Shown one piece after another: positions 50,428 through 62,595 of a DNA stretch of 64,000 bases (positions are counted from its first letter, which is position 1; each line of letters opens with the position of its first letter). This DNA comes from Drosophila persimilis (Eukaryota > Arthropoda > Insecta > Diptera > Drosophilidae): positions 248,001 through 312,000 of the forward strand of contig NW_020825360.1 of NCBI RefSeq assembly GCF_003286085.1. The letters run 5' to 3'. The notes beneath the pieces are model-generated. The model was given only the letters and a program-made list of their open reading frames with translations, searched no databases and was not told the origin of the DNA. Position numbers and translations under genes: made by a program.

Positions 50428-50450
50428 GGGGGGGGGGGGGGGGGGGGGGG
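50428..50450. repeat. Homopolymer G(23)
   Basis: An uninterrupted run of about 23 G on the + strand (C in the transcript). A second run of about 17 G is at 51430-51446 and an 11-G run at 53290-53300. These can form G-quadruplexes and are also assembly-error-prone. Confidence 0.85.
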
Positions 50451-51889
50451 AAGGCAGGGTGGACTGAATAGTCCCACCGAAAAGCACTTGAAAAACTTTG
50501 CAATCAACGCAACGCGCGGCATCGAGTCCTGATTACAATGCCCAGGCAGAGGCAGAGGCAGAGGACGCCGAAGCCGAAGCCGACGCTGATGCCTGATGCT
50601 TGATGCTGGCGCTGACGTTGACGCAGCTGTAGCATAAAATGTGCAATGTGCGTGAGGGAAAGGGACAGGCAGACGGCGGGCGAGAGGAAAACCTCACTCA
50701 TACAATGCAATATATTTTCGCTTTGGCATTTGTTGCGTTTTGGCAAACCCCAACCCAAAACCCTCCCCTCCTTCGTTCCTTGTTTTTTTTTTTTTGAGTT
50801 TATTTGTTTGTATTTCCGCTTGGTGCTGGCTAAAAAACAAAAATCTTTTTTGCGGTTTTTGTTGTTGTTGTTGTTGTGCGCACTGCATGATTGACAGTTG
50901 CCAGGGCATTGATGTGGAGGGGAGGGCTTAGAGAGGTGGGGGGACAGCTGGGTTTCAACCTAAATGCATTCAGTGAAAAGTTGTGCGAGTGAGCCTCCAA
51001 ATAAAAATATTAAAAAATATGCATATGAACGAACGCTTTCTATATGCCTCCTCCTTCCAAGTGGGTTTTTTATACGAATACGAGTATATATATATATATA
51101 TATACATATCTATATATATTACGCATACGCAATGTAGACAGCAAACAAATGCTGACAAGGGAAAGGGGAGGAGGACTGAGGAGATGCTAGGACTGAGATG
51201 GAGCCCTCGGATGGGACTGGGGGCCCTGGCAAGATGGGGTACTGATGGAGGGGCGAATGCTGCTGTGGGGAGACTCGACTCGTAAAATGCAAGCACAGCA
51301 GCAGCACGACATTTGAGGGCCAGCCTAAAGGTATGCTATGAAAAAATTGCACAAGAGCAGAATCAGACGAGAGAGAGAGAGAGCGAGATGGGAAAGCAGC
51401 AGCAGCCAGCAGAAGAAGCCCCCAAAGCAGGGGGGGGGGGGGGGGGAAGGCTCACACAAAAAAATGAAGGAAAAAAACGCATTTGTTTCAAAATTAAATA
51501 CTCATGTGTATGTGTGCGCCGACTGTGTGTGTGTGTGAGGGAGAGCGAGAGGGAAAAGAAAGCAACAAGAAAAAGAAAGCAAAAGTTGTTGGTTTTGTGC
51601 GTTGATTTTTGTTTTCATTTTTTCTCGACTCTGCTGCCAGTGCCACTCTGCCACTGCCTGTGCCTCGTTATAATCATTTCCACACTGCAGACTGCTGGCC
51701 AGAAAGGAAGTTAGAGACAGGGGTAGAAAGAGAGCGCCAGAGAGAGAAAGGGATAGAAAGAAGGGGGAAAAAAAAAGAAAGTGTAAAAGCAAAAGTATTT
51801 ATTATGCGGCAATGGCTTGGAGAGGCCTAGAAGAGGCTCCCCGGGAATACATCAGAGTCAGAGTCAACGAATTGCATTCCCCCCCACAA

Positions 51890-51922
<33 letters not shown>

Positions 51923-54900
51923 CACACACCACTGCAGAGGTATGTGTGTGCTTACTGATGAGCAGCACAGCGCGTCAACGCCCGACCCCATACTCGAGGC
52001 GGCTGCCACTTTTTTTTTGTGTGTGTTGCCTGCTTTTGGGCTCTTCTCTTTTTTTAGATAAATTTTTATTTGAATTTATGCATGTGCGTCGCGGGTCGGT
52101 CTCGTTGGGTGCTAAGGGCTAAGGGCGGGACTGGGGAGAGAAAGAGAGAAAGCAACAGCTTCAGGATAGTGTCAGAGGAGCAGGCCGTTGCACCACACAC
52201 AACACAGCAAACAATCGCTTTCGTTGCGATAAATATTCAAGCTGGAACATTAATAGTTATCCTTAAACAACATTTTCCTTCGATTCCGGAATTCCCAATC
52301 CAAAAACCGCTCTCAGAGCTCAATCAACAAGGTTTTTGCTTGTCTTCCATAAACAAAAGTCCGGCGAATACTCGCATTTCGAAATAGCTATGGAAATCAG
52401 AAGCCAATGCAAAAACAACCTCATGTTCGGATGGTAGATATTTGACTAGCTGCCAAAAATAAAAGTGATTGATGCCATGTAAATGGAGTATCCAGTATCC
52501 ACAATCCAAAATGGAATAGTCTTTTGAAATTATATTCTTTTTCATATACGTTTTGCAGATACCTGTCTGCACACACTGCCACTCGCAGCCGATGGCAATT
52601 AACAAAATGAATTGGGAACTATTGAAATGGGAGAGAGCCTCTGTAAATAGAAGCTCGCTCTAACGATGTTTGTGTTTCTTTAATAGAATTAGTTATTTGC
52701 CATCGAAGTATTACAATATCCATTACAGATTATCCACGAATAATTTTAGGGGAAGTTTGTGAAGCTCATGGAACACCTGGCTTTCGGACACTATCAATGC
52801 TAGAGGAGCTATAGCTCGTCACTTCAGTTCGTTGTGCAACACTGACTTGCATCTCATGACTTGCATTATCTTTCTTGTTCGTTTTGTCTTTTTGGCTTTT
52901 CCCTCCGCGTTTTTTTGACAACATTTCCGTAGGCTTGGCCCATCTGGGGCCTGTCATACAGCCTCCTTCCTCTCTGGATCCATCCTCGTCATCGGGCGGG
53001 CCCCCACTTGTTGTTCAACTTCGTCAACCGTTGCACCATAGTGCGTTACATATACATACAAACGAATACATATATAAATGTGCTTTTATTTTGCTACTTT
53101 TTTCGCTGCGCAGGGCAGCTACTCGTATTCCCTTTTTGCTTTCTTTTTATTCTATTATTTTTTTCTTCATTCCTTTCTTTCTTTCTTTCTTTCTGTGTGT
53201 TTATCCCTGTTGACGAAAATTTTTCGTTTTAAAAAGAATGAGTAAAAGGACCTCTCTCGGTCTGAGGTGAGGGCTCTCTGAAGGGGGGAGGGGGGGGGGG
53301 TTGGCGGTGGAGCGTCAGCGACAAAAAATGTTATGTGAACATATATATTTGCCGGAAGCTAAATGTTTTCGCCAGTTTTTTTTTGTGTCGCTATGTCAGC
53401 GTTTACGTCCCACGTACGTCCCTCAAGCGAAAAGTACTGTTGCGCTCGCCGAAAAGTATGCATTACATTCTGAATTCGAGCCAAAATTAGTGCCACACAT
53501 GGAGCGGGGTGGTGCAACCAACTCTGAGGAGAGTGTGTGTGTGGGAAGGGAGCATCAGTCGCAGTAGAAGTAGCAGTGAATAAATTGAATATCATATATC
53601 CCCCACATACGAGCCATTGACCAACACAATTCTTGTCTTCTTCTGTTGTCGGTAGGGACTTTTTCATTTTCTTTGGTTTTGTTGCGATTTGTTGCATTTC
53701 TCTCATCGTTTGATTTGAATATTTGATTTGGTTTGTATTTTATTTTTATTACAGTATCAAATAATAAAATGTACGCGACATGGACAGGGCGGCCGCGGAC
53801 TATGGGAGGAAACAATTCGAGTGCTGGCGAAGCAAAAATACTCTCCATTTTGGGTAGCAAACACGCCTTTGAGGCGCTTTTCATTCAATTGAATTGAGAA
53901 ATTCCTATTCCCTGTCCACCAGGGGGTAACACTGCTTGAGGCTAGACCGAGAGGGTCACACTGTTTGGCCATAGATCCATGGGGAAAACACATTTTACGG
54001 TTGGAAATATTTTACAATGGGCTCATTTTTTTAAAACTACGACTTTTTCATATATCAAGGCGGTAACATTGGAGGTCTTGGACTGTCATGGGGCAACACT
54101 GTTCAACCACATGTAACCACACCTTAGGAAACAACTCTGATCTAAATGTAGAGCATCCACTTATCGAACACGATGTACATTCCATTGACCAGGGAGAGGC
54201 GGGCGAGGGGCCTCTCCACCAGCCATATTGAAAATTATAGTGTCGTTAACATGCAACTGCAACAACAGCAACAGCAATGGCAGCAAATAAAAAATTAAAT
54301 TAAAATAGAAAGGAAAGAAAAAGAGCAGAGAAGAGAAAGGACCTCAAAGAGAGAACATGGCCAGTAAATAAATAATACGAGCAGAAAAAATACATATAAC
54401 AAGTTTGTGGAGTGGTTCGGGGGAACGGGTTGGGAATTGCGAACGGAAATTGACAGCAATGTGTGTGGCAAGTGGCAAGTGGCAAGTGGCTAGAGGCTAG
54501 TGGCAAGCGGCAAGCGGCAAGGTGTTTAGATGTGTCTGTGTGCCGCTGCTGCCCCACAAAACTGGGTGATAAAAAGAGAGTCAACTACAAACTACAATTG
54601 AAAAAAAAAAAAACAACAAAAAAGTACAAATAACAAAAATAATAATGAAAATAAACACAAAAGTTCTATCAACTGTGCGAAAACTTATTGCATAGAGTGT
54701 TTAGGTGTGTGTTTTGGGTGCGTAAGTGTTGGTGTTTTGTGTTGACTGTACTTGGCTATTGGATAGTATATAGACACATAGATTGAGATACATATATACA
54801 CATATATACGACAGCAAAATATATATTACATACATATAGATTTGATACAAATAACAAAAATTACATAGAATAGACATTGATCGATAGACATTGAGAGATT

Positions 54901-55337
54901 GTGTGTGAAAGAGAGAGAGACAGACAGAGATATATATTGAAATATATTGAGAGAGAGAGAGAGAGAGAGCGCTACACATTTAACAAAATAGATATTTACT
55001 ATATGTATATAGAGCTATGAAACTGAACAACTAACATTTGATATTTGATACTTTTTTGTTTTTTTTTTTAACTGAACAAAAAAAAAAGGTTTGACAAAAA
55101 AAATTGAATTATTTAATATATATATATATATATGGGGTATATAGATATAGATAGATATATATATATATATTTATAGGGGGGATATAGTATATGGTATGTA
55201 TAAAAAATTCATAGACAAAGAACACGACGAAGAGCAAAAATATATGGTTGAGTTTTTTGATTTTGTTTTCTTTTTTTTTAAGATTTTGTATTTTGTTTTT
55301 TTTTTTAGTTTTTATATATATAAATATGGTATATAGT

Positions 55338-55374
<37 letters not shown>

Positions 55375-55784
55375 TGGTATATATATATATATATATATAA
55401 GAACAGACAGAGAGAGAGATAGAGAGAGAGAGCAATACTTAGGTTGGTGGCAATAGAGATGTATAGAGACATGGGTTACATATAGGTACTATATAGAAAT
55501 GGAGTTCAGATGTCGGCCAGATCGGATTCGAATATTCAGATATATATTGGGCACATATCTGGAGGTTTTTGAATTTGGAATTTCTTTACGGGTGTATTCG
55601 GTACTCGACTTGTACGTCCCGACCTATCGAAGCAGCAAAAGCATTCACTGTAGGGGTTCTTGGGTTCTTGGGTTCTTGGGTGGGGGACTGGGCCTCTTTT
55701 TGGTATTCTTGGGGTGTTCTCGAATTTGTGGGGGTGGGGAGGGATTGGTATTGTTCTCTTAGTAGTTCTGTGTGCAACACTTAC

Positions 55785-55925
55785 CGATTCGTGGGAGGCG
55801 CGGTAGTCGAGGTCGCCGCCCAGGCCGCCGCCCAGGCCGCCGCCAGCTGATGCCGAACGCGGTTGCATGTGTCTACTGTGACTACTGTTATCGTCCTCGC
55901 TGCAATCGATTTCTTTCTTCAGGCT
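55785..55925 (-). CDS. mamo: mamo shared exon before the isoform branch
   Basis: A 141-nt, 47-codon exon in phase 0 at both ends. It starts SLKKEIDCSEDDNSSHSRHM (LKKE fits the SUMO consensus), has a Gly/Leu repeat in the middle and ends DYRASHES. The acceptor TTCTTCGCAG ends at 55926 and the donor ATCG|GTAAGTG starts at 55784. It is the last exon common to the near and far tails. Without splicing the frame continues 82 residues to a stop near 55536, which would give a finger-less protein. Confidence 0.82.
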
Positions 55926-55997
55926 CTGCGAAGAAAACACACACAAAACGAGATTGGGATGAAGATCTCTATGAAGATCTTTGATCTGTCCACTCAC

Positions 55998-57917
55998 CAA
56001 TGGCACCGATTGCACTGGCAAGAGATTGGCCACAGTGCCGGGACTCAGGAGGCTGGAGGTGGCTCTGCCGTCGGGTCCGCCCCCATCGCGTGAACTCCGC
56101 GATGCCGGACGCCCGCCAGCCCCCAGACTCAGATCCGAGGCACAGGTCGCACTGCCTCCTCCTCCGCCACCGGCGGGCGTTGAGCGTTGCGATTCCACTG
56201 CTGCCACAGCGGCTGCTGCTGCCGCCGCCGCTGCTGCGGCCGAGGATGAGGGCAAGGATATTAGTGGCGAGGGAATCACAGTGGAGCCCGTGGAGAGATC
56301 TACACCACCGCCGCCGCCGCCGCCGCCGCCGGCGCCCATCTTCATGTTGAGGCCCATGTCATTGCTGCTGTTGTCCGCCTCATCGTCATCGTCGAGGTCC
56401 ATCTCATCGTCGTAGTCGTCGTCGATGATCTCGGTCTTGGGTATGGTTGGCAGGGCCGTCTCGTCCTCGTCGTCATCATCCTCGTTGTGGTGGTGGTGCC
56501 GCTGGTGGTGGTGCGAATGCTGCTGCTGCTGTTGCTGCTGTTGCTGTTGTTGGTGGTGGTGGTGCGAGTGGTGCTGCGAATGTTGCTGCTGCTGGTGGTG
56601 ATGGTGGTGGCTCAGCCGTATGCTCTGGTGGGCAATCCTTTGGGCAATATCTCGGGCCACTGCTGCCGCGGCCGATGCTGTGGTTGTGGCTGCTGCTGCT
56701 GCTGCTGCTGCTGCTGCCGATGTTGCTGAGGCGCTGCCTCCCACCACCACGACATCGTCGTCATCGAGATCATCGTCTTCGTGGTGACGGTGATGGGCAG
56801 ATTTATGCCGGGTATTGTCGGTGTCCTCGGCATGGTGCAGGACATCATCGTCCTCATCGTCGTCGTCATCGTCGACGGCAACCACAGCCAGATCGATGCC
56901 TTCGCCATTGCTGGCAGCCGAGGCAGCCATTGAGGTAGCTTTGATACCGCTTGCGCTTCCGCTTCCACTTCCACTTCCGCTTCCACTCCCGCTGTTGTTG
57001 TTGTTGCTGCTGCTAAAGTTGTTGTTGTTGTTGTTGCTGAGGTTGTTGTTGTTGCTGGTGCTGGTGCCACTCTGCTGCTCTGGTGTCGCCGCACTAGCAA
57101 CACTCTTTTGCTCCACGGCTCCAGAGGCTGAGGCAGAGCCGGGGCCGGAGGCGGAGGCGGAGGCGTCACGTCTTTGATAGAGATCTAGCGGCATGGGTGT
57201 GTCCTCCTCATCGTCCTCGTCATCATCCCCAACATCCTCAATGTCATCGACATCGTCGTCAACATCCTCGCCCACATGCAGGCCCCTCACCATCTGGTCC
57301 TCCAGCTCCTCCTCCTCGTCCTCCTCATCGTCCTCGTCATTGATCCTCACGGATCCAGAGACTGTGGAGCGCTTCGCTGGCGTTGGACTGCACCGATCGC
57401 TCGCCTCCCGCTTGTGGCTGGCTGTGGACGAGGATGTGGCTTCTTCGGCAGGCGTTGTGGCAGATGTTGTGGCAGATACCGCTGACGCTGCTGTTGATGA
57501 TGCTGCTGCTGCTGTGGCAGATGTTGCTGTTGTACTACTACTGCCACTGCCACTGCCACTGCCACCGCCACCGCCTGTCGCTGTACTCTCCGCTGAAGCC
57601 GCTGCTGTTGCCGCTGTGGCAGATGCCGCTGCCGCTGCTGCTGCTGCTGCTGTCGCTGTTGCTGAGGTTGAGGTGGAGGAGCTGCCACTGCCACTGCCGC
57701 TGGTGCTGCTGCTGCTGCTGGTGGCCGCTGATGCCGCTGCTGCTGAGGTCGCCGCCGAAGCCGCATCGAGGGCTGCCGCCGGACTGTCGGCCGCTTTGTG
57801 GGCGCCACCGCCACTGCCGCCGCCGCTAGCCTGCGAGTGGGGACGCAGTCGGTCGGGTTCCCGTTCCGGTTCCCGCAGCGTTGTATTCTGGTTTGTCATC
57901 TCGGCAAGACCCTTGAC
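55998..57917 (-). CDS. mamo: mamo large low-complexity exon
   Basis: A 1920-nt, 640-codon exon in phase 0. It starts VKGLAEMTNQNTTLREPERE, which completes the end of the BTB region. Then come Ala/Ser/Thr and Gly/Ser tracts (about 40-160 of the exon), an acidic block (about 187-240), Asn runs (about 290-310), a second acidic block, and alternating His/Gln runs (about 435-475). A third acidic block with PTIPKTEIIDDDYDDEMDLD, a Gly run and an Ala run follow. It is probably disordered and may carry activation or condensate functions. The acceptor TTCCGCAG ends at 57918 and the donor TTG|GTGAGT starts at 55997. Confidence 0.85.
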
Positions 57918-57978
57918 CTGCGGAAGGAGTACGATTAGAGGGACATTCCAACGAGTGCCCTGCGTGGCATGTACTCAC

Positions 57979-58170
57979 CTTGAGTGATTCGGCTGTCTTG
58001 AGCAGTGCGGACAACTGACAGTATTGCACGTTCACCTCGCCCTTGTACATGAATTCAACTAAGGTTTGCAGCTCGGCAAAACGGACGTCCTTCAATATCA
58101 CAATTGGATGTCTTTCGGGGTGCTCCAGGAACAGGCTCTGGAAGTACGAGGAACAAGCCGAGAGGACCAC
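57979..58170 (-). CDS. mamo: mamo BTB domain, second half
   Basis: A 64-codon exon in phase 0 encoding the C-terminal half of a BTB/POZ domain, the dimerisation domain of this transcription-factor family. It reads VVLSACSSYFQSLFLEHPER, then HPIVILKDVRFAELQTLVEF and a MYKGEVNV block, ending LLKTAESLK. These are the hallmark motifs of the insect TTK-type BTB group (VLSACS.YF, P.(I/V)ILKDV, L..FMY.GEVNV, L.TAE.L). Together with the C-terminal fingers it identifies mamo, required for germline meiosis and linked to pigmentation. The acceptor TCCGTGCAG ends at 58171. The preceding exon with the start codon and the SEHYCLRWNN-type half was not found up to 64000. Confidence 0.87.
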
Positions 58171-61100
58171 CTGCACGGACAAAGAAGGCAATACAGAAAT
58201 TAGAAATTGTTCCAAAAACTAGGAAAACTAAGAGCTACAACTATAGACAGAAGCGGCAGATAAATGGGGGGGGGGCTTTTGTGGGACAAAGCCACGCACT
58301 GGAGTGCTTTTTGCTGCCACAAAGAGCCCCATCCTTGGACAGATACACAGATTAACCAGATGAATAGATTGATTATGAAACGAATAACATTTCATGGGAT
58401 ATCTCCTGTGAAATTTGGATTTTTCTCCTACCCCCACTCCCAGAACAGAAAGAAATGTACATTTCCTCCATTCGCTCAGCGTTGTGGGGCACGATGCACG
58501 TTGCCCACTCCTGGGCTGTGGACCAGGCATTTATTAGATTTACGATCTGGCTCTCAAAATGCAGCCAAACGGCCGCCGCTTTGAAGATGCCCCAAACGAA
58601 CGATGCCCCATGGGCAGCCAGCCAGTCAGCGAGGAAGAGGTGGCAGCGGCAGCGGCAGTGGCATCGGCGGCGGCGGCGGCGGCGACAGCGGCAGCGGCAG
58701 AGATGCAGTTCGATTCAGTTTGAGTTCAATTTGGAGTCCAGTTTTGCCAGTTGGCTGCGGGCGTCAAGGCGTGAACATGCCACGAATGACAATGCCGCCT
58801 GCCACAGCAGCAGCACCACCAACACCAAACAGGAGAAGACGAAGGAGAGGCATCCACATCCACATCCCGGTTACTGGTAAGGTAACTGGCAACCAGTTCG
58901 TTCGTTCGTTCGGTTCGGCATTTGCTGTCGATTTTTATGTGCGCATGCACGCCTTGGGGTATGCAATGATCGCGAGATATCCACGGACCACGGACCACGG
59001 ACCACGGACTAGGTGCAGCCCCAGCCCCAGCCCCAGCCTCTCTCTCTCTCTCTCCAGCACTCTCGTACAAGCATCTGTGGGATGGGATGAGTTGAATGGT
59101 TGGGGCACAAGGGGCATGGCCACTGCATCGATGTTGTAAATTTTCATTGCTGGCAAATTGAAAAGGCGTCGGCCTCCATTTCGCATATAGATTTCGCTAT
59201 AGCCTAATGAGGTTTTGGCCTCGAACGGGCCCTGGAGATGGCCACGTGAGAGGAGAGGCAAGACATCATCTCGGGAATCCTCTGAATGATCATTTTGGAA
59301 ACGGGAATCCATCATAGAACCACTGGCAACAGTCCCCTGGTATCGCTAGCAAGTGACTAAACCATTTATGATCCCATCTCATATATGATCTCATTGATCT
59401 CAGGCTGCACAAAATGATTGCTCGAAGTGTGAATCAGTGAAGCTCGTGGCGGTTTAACGATACTCACGATCGCCAAAGCCAAAGCCCACATACATAAAAA
59501 TCTCAAAATCATGATCTCTCTGTTGAATGGCTCTTCAAAACTACGATTTTCGTGATGTGGGGAGGCTCTTTTTCAATTTGTAAAGCAGTTCAAACGAGAT
59601 TCAAGCATCGACATGACATGTATGTTGTTTTCGCAGCTTTCGTGAATTCTCTGCGTCCTGAGGCGAACATCAATTGGTGTCAAAGCCATCAAAACAGGAA
59701 AATGTTCTCTTGAATGTATCCTGTCGCTTATGGGCACATTTGTACCTCAAATCAACGTTCAGGGCAATTCCAGCGATGGTTTCTCTTCAGATAAATAAAG
59801 AAAGGGTCTGTGGAAAGGGGTTAGGTCTGGACAACACGAAATGACGCATGCCGCAGTGTACACACGCTGCCATCCCTAGGTAAATGTGCCACCAACTGCT
59901 CCTTGGACCGCTCCTTCCATCCCGACTCACTCATGCCGCAGCTGCCGCCGCCGCCGCCGCCGCCGCCTCCTTCCTCGCGGAGCAACTGCAACTGCATCTC
60001 GGCGTCTCCTGTCACGCGCCGTTTGCGCTAGAATTTATTTAAAAAAATGCAATCGGCCTGCACACGCCCCCGAATTGCAACAACAGCGTAAAATGAGCGT
60101 TAATAAATTCACGCGCATATTAGAAGTCAGAGACGTTGGTGCGGCCGGGTGGCGGGGAGTTGCTGCTGGAGCAGCTCCAGAGTCCAGTATTTGTTGCACT
60201 CCCTCTACCACTCCACTCTACTCTACTCCACTTCACTTCACTTCACTGCAGTCCACTTCGCTGCGTACCCCCCTCGCTTCCCCCCCCCTTCTCTCGTATG
60301 GTGGCATTAAGAAAATCGAATTTCCTGATTACAAGAAAAAGAGAGAAGGCCTCCTCCAAGCAGGCGGAGGAGCGGCGCAGGGAGAGCACTGGCGCAGGGT
60401 GGAGGAGGCGTCGCAAATTGGCAACACTTTTAATTGAACGCCGCTGTCGCGCCACTGCTGCTTCCACTGATGCTGCTGCCACTGCTGCTGCTCCTTCTGT
60501 TGGCAGCACGCCCCCAAAGCTAATGAACGCCAAAGGCTTTGATTCCCAACGCTTTCTCCCTGCTCCTGCTCCTGCTCCTGCTACTCCCAGCTGCTGCTCT
60601 CCTTGCAAAATGTTGCATGTAATTTGCGGCAAAATAGTCAACAACATAAATTTGCTGACATTCGGACAGGGATTGGGGGCGCGAGAGTCGCGTTAACCGA
60701 TCGCATGTCCCGAGTGGGCGTCAACATTCCACCCAAAATTTAAGCAGCACCAAAACGACGATGAAGTGAAAAATTAAACTAAATGAACCGCTAGTACGTA
60801 TACTAGCGACAGCCGCCCATCCCCCTCCCTCTCTCTCTCTCCCTCTCTCTCTCTATACAATCTTATGGGATATCTCCTTAGGCACTTGAAAATGGTATAA
60901 TCCTACAGGTATATGTAGATCCTTCCATGGATCTATTTCCACATCAGTTGTAATGGAGAGAAATTTTCATTAAAAATCCTTCAACTTCCATTGAGATGAT
61001 AGATTTTCTCTTTTAAACTCGATAAACTATAACGAAAACACTGTTTGGAAGTCCCGGCAGCCACTCCTCCTTGGCTCCTCGGCCTTTGCCTCTACTGTTG

Positions 61101-61452
61101 CCTCTTCCACGGCTGTTGCTAACATTTCTATTATGAGGGGGGAGGGTGCACCGGGCACTCCCTTTTATAGATATTTTGTGGCTTGACCACCATCAGAGAG
61201 GCACAACAATAACAACAAACCAAACACTGCGGCGAAATATGCAAATTATTATGTTTGCATATCGCCGCCTTTCGCCATAGGTTCTTCTTCTTTGGATACC
61301 CTACTTTACCCGAGGATGGCATTCGAAATTTGTTGAGATATTTGCCAGGCACGAAATTGGGAAAGTCTGGGAACTACAGAGCTCGTATCCATTGCGATTC
61401 CATATCGGAATAGTCCGTGATTTCTGCAGTAGTGCCTCTGAAGACCTCTCTC

Positions 61453-61453
<1 letters not shown>

Positions 61454-61490
<37 letters not shown>
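61454..61490. repeat. (CT)n microsatellite
   Basis: About 17-18 CT units on the + strand, GAGA in the mamo direction. A possible GAF site. Confidence 0.8.
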
Positions 61491-61493
<3 letters not shown>

Positions 61494-62572
61494 CTCTCTG
61501 GAGAATCGCATCATATAATCTTTAGCAGACAGGGTACTTAGACTTCGGTGCATTTCAATATGAGATTTCTGCTGCATTCTTCTTCTGTTGTTCTTCTTGC
61601 TGCAAGCAACCATTCTGTTTGTGGCGCTTGCGGCTCTTTTTTTGTTGCAGTTCTTGTTGTTGCTTATTCTTCTTTCATTCTTCTTCGACTCACATTTATG
61701 TCTTAATACAATTTTAAGTCTTTGGCTAGAAATCATCATCATCCATGGACGATCGATCATTCGACGGGAGGATCTGCATCTGATCGATCTGCCTCCCACT
61801 CCACCACCACCGCAGCTCTCCAGCCCCCACTATTCTGGACAATTTGCAACAACTGTGCAAACATTGTGATTAGGTTCTATTTTTTGCTCAATTTGTTCGC
61901 CCGCATCTCGCATAATGTGAGTAAATTTATATAATTTTCCTTGATCGACTATCCGTCGGTCGATTGTTATGTAATTTAATTTTATTGATTTTTCCCCCAA
62001 TGAAAGGATGGGTAGGGATCCACCATGTCTCTGATTTTTCATCCATTTGGATTGGGTGGGGGAGGGGGGGTCGATTAATTGTAGGGATATTAATTGGGAA
62101 TTTAAGATGATCGATCGATATTGATTATGGGGCTAGAACATAGACAATATCCATACTCGTTTGTGGACATTATGTCTTTGGAAAGATGAAATGCACTTCA
62201 AAATTATTCTTGAATATTTCCTTAAACTTTCAAATATCTGAAATGAACATTCAAATATATGTACATCATGTTCCATTTTCGGATCCTTACATTAATAATA
62301 ATATAATGCCGCATCATCTGCTTCCCATAACATTCTCTGAAGCTGATTAATGGCCAAGAAACTCGAAACTTGGTAGACAAATAATAATGTAGCGAAAAAA
62401 GGGGGGTTGGGGAATGGGTTAAAAAAAATGGGGAAAAATACAAATTTATTTCAAAATATGGCATTTCTAATTTAACAACTGCGCTTCAAAAGTTGCGTTT
62501 TTTTTCTATTTTCTGCTGCCTCTGTCTTTCATTCGCATGCGACGATGCGGACGCGAACGCAGACGTAATTTA

Positions 62573-62595
62573 TATACCCTTGGCAGAGGGTACTA
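62573..62595. repeat. TATACCCT-type dispersed repeat hairpin
   Basis: TATACCCTTGGCAGAGGGTA is an imperfect palindrome. It resembles a very common Drosophila interspersed repeat signature (TATACCCTTGCAGAGGGTAT). The AT-rich sequence up to about 62700 may belong to the same element. A shorter relative (ATACCCTTGCAGA) is at about 3730-3742. Confidence 0.6.

Larger units (their letters stand above)
41918..55784 (-). other. mamo: 13.9-kb mamo intron
   Basis: No mamo exon was found here. It holds repeated (GA)n tracts on the + strand (about 42286-42328, 45043-45062, 45128-45154, 46765-46857, 54908-54970, 55359-55375, 55408-55431), GC-richer islands at about 42750-42890 and 44380-44520, poly-G at 50428-50450 and 51430-51446, poly-T at 48978-49001, and a motif 1 cluster near 53920-54120. 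Short tandem units include GACTC (about 48196-48240), GGGCATG-type decamers (about 49362-49396), GGCAAGT (about 54467-54520) and GGGTTCTT (about 55655-55680). Confidence 0.55.

Noticed and set aside
57193-57987. 264-codon + strand frame with Ser and Ala runs
   Set aside because: Antisense image of the repetitive mamo exon; triplet repeats keep all frames open.
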